From Acidimicrobiia bacterium (GTDB lineage: Bacteria > Actinomycetota > Acidimicrobiia > Acidimicrobiales > Bin134): a stretch of 57,558 nucleotides of DNA. The stretch's first letter is position 1, and each line of letters starts with the position of its first letter. The DNA is taken from assembly GCA_022826705.1 (NCBI GenBank), contig JAJDUJ010000004.1:1-57558 (forward strand), read 5' to 3'. The notes under the pieces were generated by a model, which had not been told where the DNA came from, searched no databases, and saw only the letters and a list, made by a program, of their open reading frames with translations. The position numbers and the translations under genes are program-made. Positions 17,575-25,780 of this stretch are shown here, piece after piece.

Positions 17575-19290
17575 TCAGCATGAGTGTGACACCCCTGCTG
17601 AGATCGCCGAGAACTCGCCAGCCGGCACATCCACTTGGCCGAATTCGTTATCGCCCCAGCAGGCAACTCTTCCGTCGACCTGCAATCCACACGAATGCAA
17701 TCCACCCGCTGAAATCGCCGAGAACTCGCCAGCCGGCACATCCACTTGGCCGAATTCGTTATCGCCCCAGCATTCCGCCTTGCCATCAGCACGTAAGCCG
17801 CAGGAATGAGACTGGAACAAGACCTCTTCCTCTTCGGTTCTCCTCCAATCTCCTCCGGCTGTGACAGCAACGTACCTGCTACTGGGTATGTGGAATTGTC
17901 CGTAGGCATCGTTGCCCCAACACTCCGCTTCCCCGCCCGGTCGCAATCCGCAAGTGTGGTGCCTTCCTGCGGCAACTGCGGTCCAAGTACCCGTTGCCAC
18001 GTTCTGGTAAGACGGCCAATAGTCAACGTATTCGATGGAAAAGTGGTCGAGGCCCGATTCAGCCGGTGTGTAGTAGCCCCAGCACTCGACGCCACCATCT
18101 GTGCGGACGCCGCACGTATGGGTCCAGCCGACCGTGATCGATACGAACTCACCATCAGGCACTATCGACTCGCCATCCACCGGCTCGCCACTCACGGGAT
18201 CCAGCCCCCAGACCCACCTTCTGCCCAGACACTTCAGCGCCCCATCGATACGCACCCCGCATATTCGACCGCCACCAGCCGACACCGCCATGAACTCGCC
18301 GTCTGGCCCACCCGAAATTCTGTGCCCGCCATACAGATAACCCCAACACTCGATGCCCCTGTCAACCCGCAGCCCACACGCCACAGACGAACCGACCGAT
18401 ACCGCTGAGAACTCGCCGTCCGGCACATCCGATGCCTCATCCTCGGAAATGGCCCCCCAGCACACCACCGTTTGGTCGAACCGCAGCCCGCACGCCCGAT
18501 GACTGCCGACCGACAGCGCTGAGAACTCGCCGTCTGGCACATCCAGAACAACCCTGGAGCGGTAGTGACCCCAGCACTCAATGGCCCCGCCAACCCGCAG
18601 CCCACAGGAGTGCACCTCACCCACAGAGACGGCCGTGAACTCGCCGCTAGGCGCATCCGATCGGCCATAAAACGAATCGCCCCAACACTCGATCGTCATG
18701 TCGAGACGCAATCCGCACGCATGGGTTTGGCCCGCCGAGATAGCGGAGAACTCGCCCCCCGGGGCATCCAGCCTGCCGTAGGGGTCGTCGTCACCAATTC
18801 CCCAGTTGGCCCAGCACTCGACCGTCCCATTCGTTCGCAAACCGCAGCTATACCCCGATCCAGCCGAGACTGCCGCCCATGGGTCGTCGAAGATAGTTGT
18901 CCAAGAATGGGCGTCCTCGTCGATCATTGTGACGCGGATGGGAACCGGAGCGGATGCAGGAGTGGGAGAGGGTTCGGCATCGGGGATTACCGCTGTTGGA
19001 GCCGTCGTCGGAGCTGCTGTCGGAGCCGTGGTCGGTGTCGGAGCCGAAGTTGCTGTTGGTGTGGGCGCCAGAGGACGTTCAGGAGCAGGGGCGGTAGATG
19101 CAGTCGGCGTCGGAGCTGTGACAACCTCGGTCGTTGGCGACGGCGTTGTCGGCAAAGCTGTGGTGGGTGGTGCGACCGCAGTCGCCTCACTGGCTCCAGG
19201 TGGGCTGCCGTCCTCTTGTTTGCTGCCACTCGAACAGGCAGTGGCAACCAAAGCCATGACCAGAATGAACCCAATCCAGCGAACGTGCAC
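17575..19290 (-). CDS. RCC1-like repeat lipoprotein, interrupted by in-frame TGA
   Basis: A 571-residue product. A GTG start at 19290 (GGGGGG upstream) gives an N-terminus with a signal peptide and lipobox LVATAC. Then comes a Thr/Pro/Ala linker of about 100 residues, a typical cell-wall-spanning spacer. From about residue 135 on there are regular units with the core SCGLR-DG--ECWG, spaced 37-50 residues apart and resembling RCC1 beta-propeller blades. Ten complete units precede the stop at 17575, which falls inside the eleventh. It is probably a surface-exposed propeller for protein or glycan binding. Function unknown. Confidence 0.8.
   Translation of the reverse strand: MHVRWIGFILVMALVATACSSGSKQEDGSPPGASEATAVAPPTTALPTTPSPTTEVVTAPTPTASTAPAPERPLAPTPTATSAPTPTTAPTAAPTTAPTAVIPDAEPSPTPASAPVPIRVTMIDEDAHSWTTIFDDPWAAVSAGSGYSCGLRTNGTVECWANWGIGDDDPYGRLDAPGGEFSAISAGQTHACGLRLDMTIECWGDSFYGRSDAPSGEFTAVSVGEVHSCGLRVGGAIECWGHYRSRVVLDVPDGEFSALSVGSHRACGLRFDQTVVCWGAISEDEASDVPDGEFSAVSVGSSVACGLRVDRGIECWGYLYGGHRISGGPDGEFMAVSAGGGRICGVRIDGALKCLGRRWVWGLDPVSGEPVDGESIVPDGEFVSITVGWTHTCGVRTDGGVECWGYYTPAESGLDHFSIEYVDYWPSYQNVATGTWTAVAAGRHHTCGLRPGGEAECWGNDAYGQFHIPSSRYVAVTAGGDWRRTEEEEVLFQSHSCGLRADGKAECWGDNEFGQVDVPAGEFSAISAGGLHSCGLQVDGRVACWGDNEFGQVDVPAGEFSAISAGVSHSC
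17597..17772 (+). repeat. Near-identical 65-bp direct repeats, 111-bp period
   Basis: Bases 17597-17661 and 17708-17772 differ at only about one position (GCTGAGATC versus GCTGAAATC). The 111-bp period equals 37 codons, one RCC1-like blade. Other blades in the gene have diverged, so these two copies show a recent duplication or gene conversion inside the coding region. Such repeats also invite slippage and assembly collapse close to the premature TGA at 17575. Confidence 0.85.
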
Positions 19291-19351
19291 CTAGTGCCCC
19301 CCTTTGGAGCAATAGACGCTTCCTGGCCCCATCTGGTTCCCTGTCTCTGAT

Positions 19352-20332
19352 TCAGAGGCGGAGTAGGCGGGTGGCGTTGGTGTTTAGGGTTTGGGCTAGG
19401 TGGGTGACGTCGGGGCCGGTGCCTCGGTCCCAGCCGCCGAAGTTGGTGCCGTAGACCAGGCGGTCGGTGCCGTATTGCTCTAGAGCCAGGGTGAGTTCGG
19501 CGTCGCCGGTGATGTGGCAGTCGAACCACAGGCGGTTGAGGGCCCGGTCGAAGGCGCCGGGTTCTTTGATCCAATCGGGGGTGGCGGGGCGGCGCTCGGC
19601 CAGTTTGCGGAGCTTGGACAAGATTACCGGCGTGGTGCCGCCGCCGTGGGACAGGCACAGGTCGAGGTCGGGGTGGCGTTCGGTGACGCCGCCGAACACC
19701 AGGGTGGCCACCGCCACCGTCTCCTCGTAGGAGTACTCCAGCACCAGGTCGAGGTCCCAGCGGCGCAGCCGGGGATCTAGCAGCGGGCCGTCGATGCCCG
19801 ACTGGGTGGGGTGCAAGAAGTGGGGCACGTTGAGCTCGGTGCACAGCGACCAGAGCTGGTCTAGGGCCGGATCGTCCAGCGGGGTGCCGAAATCGGTGCC
19901 GGTGTAGCCGGCCAGAAGGCCCAGCTCCCCCACCGCCCGTTCTAACTCCGCGCAGGCCGCGTCGACGTCTTGCATGGGGAGCGCGGCCAATCCGACGAAG
20001 CGATCGGGGTGCAGGGCCACCGCGGCGGCCAGGTCGTCGTTGTGGCGACGGCAGAAGTCGATGGCCAGCTGCGGCTCAATGAAATGGAGGTAGGTGAGCG
20101 GGTTGGGCGACAGGGCCTGCACTGAGATGCCCTGGGCGTCCATGGCCTCCAGGCGCATGTCCAGCTCGATGAACAGCGATCCCCGGTAGGCCACCCCGTC
20201 GAGCTGGTAGCCGCCTACTCGGAACCAGGGGGTGCCGTCGTCGTGGGCGCCGATCTCGGGGCCGCACGGTCCGGCCGCTCCCATCGTGCCCTCCAGCACG
20301 ATGTGGGCGTGGACGTCTATGAGCCCGGCCAT
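19352..20332 (-). CDS. Amidohydrolase_2-family hydrolase/decarboxylase
   Basis: A 326-residue TIM-barrel protein of the PF04909 type (aminocarboxymuconate-semialdehyde decarboxylase relatives). It starts at the ATG at 20332, giving MAGLIDVHAHI with metal ligands His8 and His10. HFLHPTQSG and LCLSHGGGTTP supply further histidines. The usual C-terminal G-(S/T)-D-(F/Y) metal motif reads YGTNFGGWD, with Asn in the Asp position. It is last in the leftward acyl-CoA dehydrogenase / SDR / AhpD-like operon, so it likely acts late on a ring-cleavage or carboxylated intermediate. Confidence 0.82.
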   Translation of the reverse strand: MAGLIDVHAHIVLEGTMGAAGPCGPEIGAHDDGTPWFRVGGYQLDGVAYRGSLFIELDMRLEAMDAQGISVQALSPNPLTYLHFIEPQLAIDFCRRHNDDLAAAVALHPDRFVGLAALPMQDVDAACAELERAVGELGLLAGYTGTDFGTPLDDPALDQLWSLCTELNVPHFLHPTQSGIDGPLLDPRLRRWDLDLVLEYSYEETVAVATLVFGGVTERHPDLDLCLSHGGGTTPVILSKLRKLAERRPATPDWIKEPGAFDRALNRLWFDCHITGDAELTLALEQYGTDRLVYGTNFGGWDRGTGPDVTHLAQTLNTNATRLLRL

Positions 20333-20378
20333 GCTGCCTAGCTTGCGTCGGTCCGCCGGGATGCGGCGGATGACCCCA

Positions 20379-21113
20379 TCAACGGCCTTCCATGATTCCG
20401 TCGGCACCGGGCAGCCAGGAGGCCACGCCGGAGATGGGAATGGCGCACACCACTGCCTCGGTGATCTCAGCCTCGGTGGCCCCGGCGTTGCGGGCGCCGT
20501 TGCAGTGGATGTTCACAAACCGACTGGAGAACTCGGCGGCGTTGATGGTGCAAAGCAGCAACTCCACGTGCTTAGCGTCGAGCTTGTTCTCGGCCAGCGA
20601 CCACTGCCGCATGAGTACGTAGCCCTCCAGCGCCCGGGGAGCGTTGTCGGCCATCACCTCGATGTAGTCGGGTACGAAGCCGAAGTAGCTCTGGAAGTAG
20701 TCGAGCGCGGCCTGGCGGTCGAGGGAGAAATCGGGGATCGGCTCAGTGGACTGATCGGCGGGGATGTCGAATGCCTCGTCGACGGCCCGGGCAAAGGCGT
20801 TGTAGGTGGCCTCCCCTCGGGAGATAAGCACGGCCAGCGACGCGCCTCGGGCGTCGCTCAGGGTGAGGCCCAACTCGCGGGATCGGGTCAGCTCGCGAAG
20901 GGCCAGTTCAGGCTGGACCCTCACCGACGCCGCACACGCCATGTACAGCGCCTTGGCCCAAGCCGGACAGGCGCCGTCGCGGTCGGTCACGTCGCGAATC
21001 CGGGCATAGCCCTCGGCGAACTTGGGCGAGATCGCGGCCAGTTCGCCGCTCGACAGCGCGGGGCTGCCCAGGTCGCTGTGGACCGCGTTGTTGGTCGTGG
21101 CTTGCATGGTCAT
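20379..21113 (-). CDS. Carboxymuconolactone decarboxylase / AhpD-like protein
   Basis: A 244-residue helical protein. The C-terminal part (KHVELLLCTINAAEFSS, then VNIHCNGARNAGATEAEITEAV) has the CMD/AhpD helix pattern, including the conserved His and GAT-EEI-like turn. The redox CxxC pair of AhpD is absent, so a thiol peroxidase partner role is unlikely; a decarboxylase or lactone-related role, or a non-catalytic one, fits better. The N-terminal half contains a second weaker helical unit (AWAKALYMACAASV). It lies between the SDR and amidohydrolase genes in one operon. Confidence 0.7.
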   Translation of the reverse strand: MTMQATTNNAVHSDLGSPALSSGELAAISPKFAEGYARIRDVTDRDGACPAWAKALYMACAASVRVQPELALRELTRSRELGLTLSDARGASLAVLISRGEATYNAFARAVDEAFDIPADQSTEPIPDFSLDRQAALDYFQSYFGFVPDYIEVMADNAPRALEGYVLMRQWSLAENKLDAKHVELLLCTINAAEFSSRFVNIHCNGARNAGATEAEITEAVVCAIPISGVASWLPGADGIMEGR

Positions 21114-21155
21114 CTATCGCCTCTCTTGGCCGTCTTCATGGTCAGAGTCTCATCG

Positions 21156-21914
21156 TCAGAGTTTGGACACCTCGCCCCCGTCGATAACGAAGCACGATCC
21201 AGTAACGAACCCCGACGCCTCCGATGCTAGGTAACAGACCAGCGGTCCGAGCTCATCGGGCTGGCCCATGCGACGTACCGGGATCTTGCGCAGCCTGGCG
21301 GCCAGGGTGTCGGGATCGCCCAGCACCGCGGCCTGGGCGTCGGTTTCGAACGCACCGGGGGCGATCACGTTCACCCGGATGTCGTAGCGGGCCCACTCTC
21401 CGGCCAAGGCCTCGGTGAGCCGCAGCAGCCCGCCCTTGGAGGCCGAGTAGGCGGCCAGCGTTGGCTTGCCCTTGAGCCCCGATGTGGAGGCCACGTTGAT
21501 GACCGAGCCGGGCTGGCCGGCGTCGATCCAGTGGGAAGCGGCCCGTCGGGCCAGCGCAGCCGGAGCGGCCAGATTCACGGCCAGCACTTCGTCGAACACG
21601 TCGTCGGGCTGGTCGACAAACTTGGCTGCGGGGGCGATACCCGCGTTGTTTACCACCGAGTCGAGGCGGCCGAACCGCGCAATGGCCTCGTCCACCAGGC
21701 CGGCCACCGCCGCCCGATCCCGCATGTCGCACGGCACCGCGGCCACGCTGTCGCCCAGCTCGCCGGCCAGCGCTTCCAGAGCGTCAGCTGAGCGGGCTGC
21801 GGCCACCACTCGGGCGCCCTCGGCCACCATGGCACGCACCGCGGCCTCCCCCAGCCCCCGGCTGGCCCCGGTCACCACCGTCACATGGCCGTCCAAGCCC
21901 CAGTCCACCGCCAT
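21156..21914 (-). CDS. SDR-family oxidoreductase
   Basis: A 252-residue SDR with TGASRGLG at 15-22, NNAG at about 90, YSASK as the catalytic Tyr/Lys pair, and GSCFVIDGGE near the C-terminus. The start at 21914 is four bases after the acyl-CoA dehydrogenase stop, so the two genes are co-transcribed. A 3-hydroxyacyl-CoA or cyclic-alcohol dehydrogenase role would fit the operon, but specificity cannot be read. Confidence 0.88.
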   Translation of the reverse strand: MAVDWGLDGHVTVVTGASRGLGEAAVRAMVAEGARVVAAARSADALEALAGELGDSVAAVPCDMRDRAAVAGLVDEAIARFGRLDSVVNNAGIAPAAKFVDQPDDVFDEVLAVNLAAPAALARRAASHWIDAGQPGSVINVASTSGLKGKPTLAAYSASKGGLLRLTEALAGEWARYDIRVNVIAPGAFETDAQAAVLGDPDTLAARLRKIPVRRMGQPDELGPLVCYLASEASGFVTGSCFVIDGGEVSKL

Positions 21915-21918
21915 GCCT

Positions 21919-23067
21919 CTACTCCTCGTCCGCCCGATCGGCCACTTCGTCGCACAGCCGGGTGGCGATGCCCAGCCGCAGCACCTCAGAGGCCCCCTCG
22001 TAGATCCGCATAGGCCGGGCTTGTCGGTAGTAGCGCTCTATATCGGAACCCCTGATGAGCCCCCATCGGCCCATCACCTGCACGCAGCGGTCCACCACCC
22101 GACTGGCGGCCTCGGTGGCGGCCAGCTTGGCCAGCGACGACCGGTCGAGGTGGGCCGATGGATCCTCGCGGGCAGCCTCGGCGGTGGCGTAGGCCAGCAG
22201 CCGGGTGGACTCCAGTTCGGCCCAGGAGTCGGCCAGCAGCCCCGCCACCGGCCCCAGCCGCACCAGCGGCCGTCCGAACTGCTCGCGTGTGGCGGCGTGG
22301 TTGGCGGCGCAGGTCAACGCCCCGTCCATGAGGCCGACAGCGGCTCCGGCCACCGAGATGCGGAACACCGACAGGGTGGCCAGCACATGTCGGAATCCCG
22401 CGCCGGGCTCTCCCAGGCGGGCTGAAGCGGGCAGGCGCACCCGGTCGAAGGTCACTTCGCCCAGCACATGGGGGGCGATGATCTCCGGGGAGGGCTCGAT
22501 CGACACGCCGGGGGCATCAGCGGGCACCAGCACCAGCGAGAACCGGTCCTCTTCTTTGGCCATGGTGGTGTAGAAGCCGGCCGCTCCCCCGTTGGAGATG
22601 AACGACTTGGTTCCGTTCAGCTCCACCTCATCGCCGTTTCCCACCAGCGTGGTCTCAATGCCCCGCAGGTCGGATCCGGCCACCGGCTCGGTGAGGGCCA
22701 AGGCGGCCAGCACCTCGGCATTGGCCACTTTGGGCAGCCACTCCTCCCGCTGCTCGTCGGTGCCGGCCACCGCGATGGCGTAGCTGCCGATGCCCTGGAG
22801 GGCGAACAGCGAGTCCAAGTGCGAGGAGGCCCGCATGAGGGCCTCCCGGGCCACGCACACCGCCAACGGGTCCACCCGCTCGTGGCGACCGCCGTAGGCC
22901 GCCGGCACCATCAACGAGCACAGGTCGCTGCTGCGCAGCACGTCGAGGGTGGGCTGGTGGACGCGGCTGCACTCATCGGCCTCCGCGGCGAACCCCTCAA
23001 CCAGGCGGGCCACCGCCCGGGCCTCCTGCTGGATGGCCAGGATGTCAGGGCCAAGCTCGAACGCCAT
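21919..23067 (-). CDS. Acyl-CoA dehydrogenase
   Basis: A 382-residue flavoenzyme of the usual family length. ALTEPVAGSDLRGIETT is the FAD/acyl-CoA contact block, RVDRCVQVMGRWGL matches the C-terminal helices, and IYEGASEVLRLGIA carries the catalytic Glu in the common YEG position near residue 357. It introduces a C=C bond next to an acyl-CoA carbonyl and passes electrons to ETF. It is first in the leftward operon and divergent from the crotonase gene with only 41 bp between starts, so the two promoters must overlap. Confidence 0.9.
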   Translation of the reverse strand: MAFELGPDILAIQQEARAVARLVEGFAAEADECSRVHQPTLDVLRSSDLCSLMVPAAYGGRHERVDPLAVCVAREALMRASSHLDSLFALQGIGSYAIAVAGTDEQREEWLPKVANAEVLAALALTEPVAGSDLRGIETTLVGNGDEVELNGTKSFISNGGAAGFYTTMAKEEDRFSLVLVPADAPGVSIEPSPEIIAPHVLGEVTFDRVRLPASARLGEPGAGFRHVLATLSVFRISVAGAAVGLMDGALTCAANHAATREQFGRPLVRLGPVAGLLADSWAELESTRLLAYATAEAAREDPSAHLDRSSLAKLAATEAASRVVDRCVQVMGRWGLIRGSDIERYYRQARPMRIYEGASEVLRLGIATRLCDEVADRADEE

Positions 23068-23108
23068 ACGATGCTGGACAGTATGCGGTACGGGGAAAGG
23101 ACACCACC

Positions 23109-23879
23109 GTGAGCGACATCATCGTTGAGCGAAACGACCGAGTTGTCTGGCTGCGGCTGAACCGGCCCGAGCGGCTGAACTCCTACGACCGCAACACCAT
23201 CGACGAGATCATCGCCGCCTTCCGGGAGCACGTCGACGCCGGGGTGGTGGTGATCACCGGACAAGGCCGGGCGTTCTGCGCCGGGGGTTATCTGGCCAAT
23301 CTGGCCGAGGCGAACTTCTATGAGCTGCGGTCGATGTTCTACGGCTCGCTGGAGCTGTTCGACGCCATCCGCAACGCCCCCATGCCGGTGATCGCCGCAG
23401 TGAACGGCCCGGCGTTCGGGGGCGGCAACGAGCTGGTGGTGGCGTGCGACTTCGCCATTGCCGCAGAATCGGCCGAGCTGGGCCAGACCGGGGTCAAGGT
23501 GGGCAGTGCGCCGGTGCTCGGAGGCACCAACCTGTTGGCCATGACCATCGGGGAGAAACGGGCCAAAGAGGTGGCTTTTCTGTGCCGCAAGTACACCGCG
23601 GAGCAGGCCTGTGAAATGGGGTGGATCAACGCGGTGGTGCCCGATGATGAGCTGGAAAACGAAGTGGGGCGCTGGTGTGAAGAACTGCTGAAGATGAGCC
23701 CCCGCTACCTGGAGGCGGCCAAGATCAGCTCCAACGTGTATTGGAACCAACTGCGGGACAACATGGCCTCGGGGCTGGGGATGCTGGCCCAGGCCATCGG
23801 GTCGCCCGACATGATCGAGGGGGCCACCGCCTTCATGGAGAAGCGCCGCCCGGAGTTCCCGCCGAGAACCGCCCGATGA
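23109..23879 (+). CDS. Enoyl-CoA hydratase/isomerase family, MenB/BadI-like
   Basis: A 256-residue crotonase. The oxyanion-hole segments are AFCAGGYLANL and NGPAFGGGNELVVACD. The C-terminal half (GEKRAKEVAFLCRKYTAEQACEMGWINAVVP) resembles naphthoate synthase MenB and 2-ketocyclohexanecarboxyl-CoA hydrolase BadI more than plain hydratases; those enzymes form or open carbocyclic rings. A GTG start at 23109 follows GGGAAAGGA. The end overlaps the next gene (ATGA). A ring-opening step is inferred from motif resemblance and context only. Confidence 0.8.
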   Translation: MSDIIVERNDRVVWLRLNRPERLNSYDRNTIDEIIAAFREHVDAGVVVITGQGRAFCAGGYLANLAEANFYELRSMFYGSLELFDAIRNAPMPVIAAVNGPAFGGGNELVVACDFAIAAESAELGQTGVKVGSAPVLGGTNLLAMTIGEKRAKEVAFLCRKYTAEQACEMGWINAVVPDDELENEVGRWCEELLKMSPRYLEAAKISSNVYWNQLRDNMASGLGMLAQAIGSPDMIEGATAFMEKRRPEFPPRTAR

Positions 23880-24718
23880 GCACGGAGACCGAAAAGCAGA
23901 CCGAGGTGCTGGCCTCGGTCCGGGGCCGGGTGATGTGCATGGACTCGGCCTACGACGTGGACGAGACCAACCGGGACCGGGATGTGTGCGTCAACTCGTC
24001 GTATTGCGGGGTGCTGCCCGCTCGGTTCATCGCCGAGCACCGGCCCCGAGCGGCCATCGGCATGGACTGTGGGATCGGGCCGGAGGGCTCCGCCATCGCC
24101 GGGCTGTGGTACCTGGAGGCCCTGGGCATCCCCGCCGCGGTGGCCGACGTGATGACCGCCCATCTGGGCGACGGGGTGCATCTCTATGAACACGGGGTGG
24201 TCAGCTTCGTCAACCAGCTGGCCTTGGACTGCGGGGTGACCGCAGGCATGTCGGTGCGCGATGCTGCCGCCGCGCTGCTGGACAACGACCCGGTGGCCGC
24301 CGCGGCATCGGAAATCACCAACCGCACGGTGATGGAGACCGCTCCCGACGGGCGCTGCGTGGTGGCGGCCGACTCCATCGCCTTTGGCACCAGCGAGGAC
24401 ACCGACCGCAACGTGCTGGTCACCGCCGGCCACACCGGCCGCTCAGCGGTGCCCTACCTGCGCCGCTGCCGCCCGTTCGGATTCATCTGCTCCGACGGCG
24501 GGCGGGGCATGGACGACTCCGGCATGGCCGGGCTCACCATCGTGGAGGCCGACGGCCTGGCTGGCGCCACCGTGGATGCCCGCCGAGCCCGCATGGGCAG
24601 CGGCCTGTCCCACTATCACGACGGCATCATCTCCGCGGCCAACGCCCTTGCCGCTGGCGCCGGAGTGGAGGTCGGCATGCCCTGCCCCCAAGCCGCCAGC
24701 CTGCTGCTGAACCGGTAG
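23876..24718 (+). CDS. Unknown protein built of two similar halves (paralogue of 14146-15009)
   Basis: A 280-residue paralogue of the protein at 14146-15009, with shared blocks VMCMDSAYDVDE / NRDRDV, SSYCGVLPARFIAEHRP, IAGLWYLEALGIPA, NVLVTAGHTGRS and FGFICSDGGR. It shows the same internal duplication: IAGLWYLEALGIPA...GVVSFVN...GMSVRDAAAALL in the first half and MAGLTIVEADGLAG...GIISAAN...GMPCPQAASLLL in the second. It starts at the ATG at 23876, overlapping the crotonase stop by three bases, so translation is coupled. No named family is recognised; probably a cytoplasmic enzyme of the same pathway. Confidence 0.75.
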   Translation: MSTETEKQTEVLASVRGRVMCMDSAYDVDETNRDRDVCVNSSYCGVLPARFIAEHRPRAAIGMDCGIGPEGSAIAGLWYLEALGIPAAVADVMTAHLGDGVHLYEHGVVSFVNQLALDCGVTAGMSVRDAAAALLDNDPVAAAASEITNRTVMETAPDGRCVVAADSIAFGTSEDTDRNVLVTAGHTGRSAVPYLRRCRPFGFICSDGGRGMDDSGMAGLTIVEADGLAGATVDARRARMGSGLSHYHDGIISAANALAAGAGVEVGMPCPQAASLLLNR

Positions 24719-24770
24719 GGCGTCACTAGCATGACGAGACCGTGACCACCGACTTGCGAATAGCACCCCG

Positions 24771-25760
24771 ATGACAACCCTGGCCGCAGCCGACCTACTG
24801 GCGCAGTCGTCAGACGACGCCATCATCGACGAGGCCCTGACAGTGTCCGACTGGGTGCAAGCCGGAATCATCGTGGCCGCCTCAATCGTGGTGTCCGTGA
24901 TCGTCGCCCGCCTCGTACGAAGGGTGCTGATCCACGTGGTGGGACCGGGCTTTGCGGCGATCGTGACCGCACGGCTTGTCGGCTATCTCCTTTTCCTGAT
25001 CGGGCTGTTCTACGCGCTCACCAGCCTGGGTGTGCAGGTCGGACCGCTAATCGGTGCCATCGGCCTGGGCGGCTTGGTCTTGGCGCTGGCCTTGCAGAAA
25101 CTGGTGGAGAACTTCTTTTCCGGGTTGATCCTTCAGGCTCGGAGGCCCTTCAGGGTGGGCGATACGGTGCTGCTCGGAGACCACCTAGGAGTCGCCACCG
25201 ACATCGACTCCAGGACCACCGTGCTGCGCGGGCTCGATGGATCGGCGGTGCGCGTTCCCAACAGCGAGGTGGCCGCCGGGCCCATCGTCAACCTCACCAA
25301 CGAGCCGTTGCGACGCAGCGAGTTGGAAGTGGGCGTGGCCTACGACACCAACCTGCAAGCAGCCACGCAGTGCCTGACCGAGGCGCTCGAGCAGGTAGAA
25401 CGGGTGAGCGCTGAGCCGCCCGCACAGGCGCTGCTAACCCGCTTCGGATCGTCCAGCATCGACTTCACGCTTTACTACTGGCACGAGAGCGATGTACCGA
25501 CGGAGTTGGCCGCCCGCCACGATGTGATCTTGTCGGTGCACCAGAGCTTCGCCGCCGCGGACATAACCATCGCCTTCCCACAGGTAGTGGTCTGGTCGGG
25601 CCACAGCGAAGACGATCAGCCCTACCAGGGCCGCGCCGGGATCATCACGGCGGGCCCGACACCGGGCACCCAGTCGAACATGCCACCCGCCCTGGTCCGC
25701 CAGCTCTCCCGGTGGCGCGTCCGCTCTGGCATCCTGCGCCGTTTCAACCCCGGCGACTAG
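24771..25760 (+). CDS. Small-conductance mechanosensitive channel (MscS family)
   Basis: A 329-residue membrane protein with hydrophobic segments near residues 30-50, 65-85 and 90-110, then the pore-lining helix and MscS beta-domain start (IGLGGLVLALALQKLVENFFSGLIL, RRPFRVGDTVLLGDHLGVATDI, VPNSEV). The C-terminal cytosolic cage domain is present, with an extra tail of about 50 residues rich in Pro and Arg. It releases solutes on hypo-osmotic shock. It stands alone, 52 bp after the crotonase / repeat-protein pair. Confidence 0.9.
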   Translation: MTTLAAADLLAQSSDDAIIDEALTVSDWVQAGIIVAASIVVSVIVARLVRRVLIHVVGPGFAAIVTARLVGYLLFLIGLFYALTSLGVQVGPLIGAIGLGGLVLALALQKLVENFFSGLILQARRPFRVGDTVLLGDHLGVATDIDSRTTVLRGLDGSAVRVPNSEVAAGPIVNLTNEPLRRSELEVGVAYDTNLQAATQCLTEALEQVERVSAEPPAQALLTRFGSSSIDFTLYYWHESDVPTELAARHDVILSVHQSFAAADITIAFPQVVVWSGHSEDDQPYQGRAGIITAGPTPGTQSNMPPALVRQLSRWRVRSGILRRFNPGD

Positions 25761-25780
25761 CCCCGCCCAAGCCACGAACA

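Noticed and set aside
17575..17577. Selenocysteine at the in-frame TGA of the repeat lipoprotein
   Set aside because: The replaced residue is a conserved Gly, not Cys, and I saw no SECIS-like hairpin. A nonsense mutation is simpler.
17355..18155. A 266-codon minus-strand open frame overlapping the RCC1-like gene
   Set aside because: It is in a different frame from the repeat protein. Its own apparent repeats come from the underlying DNA repeats; it has no start signal and no known domain.
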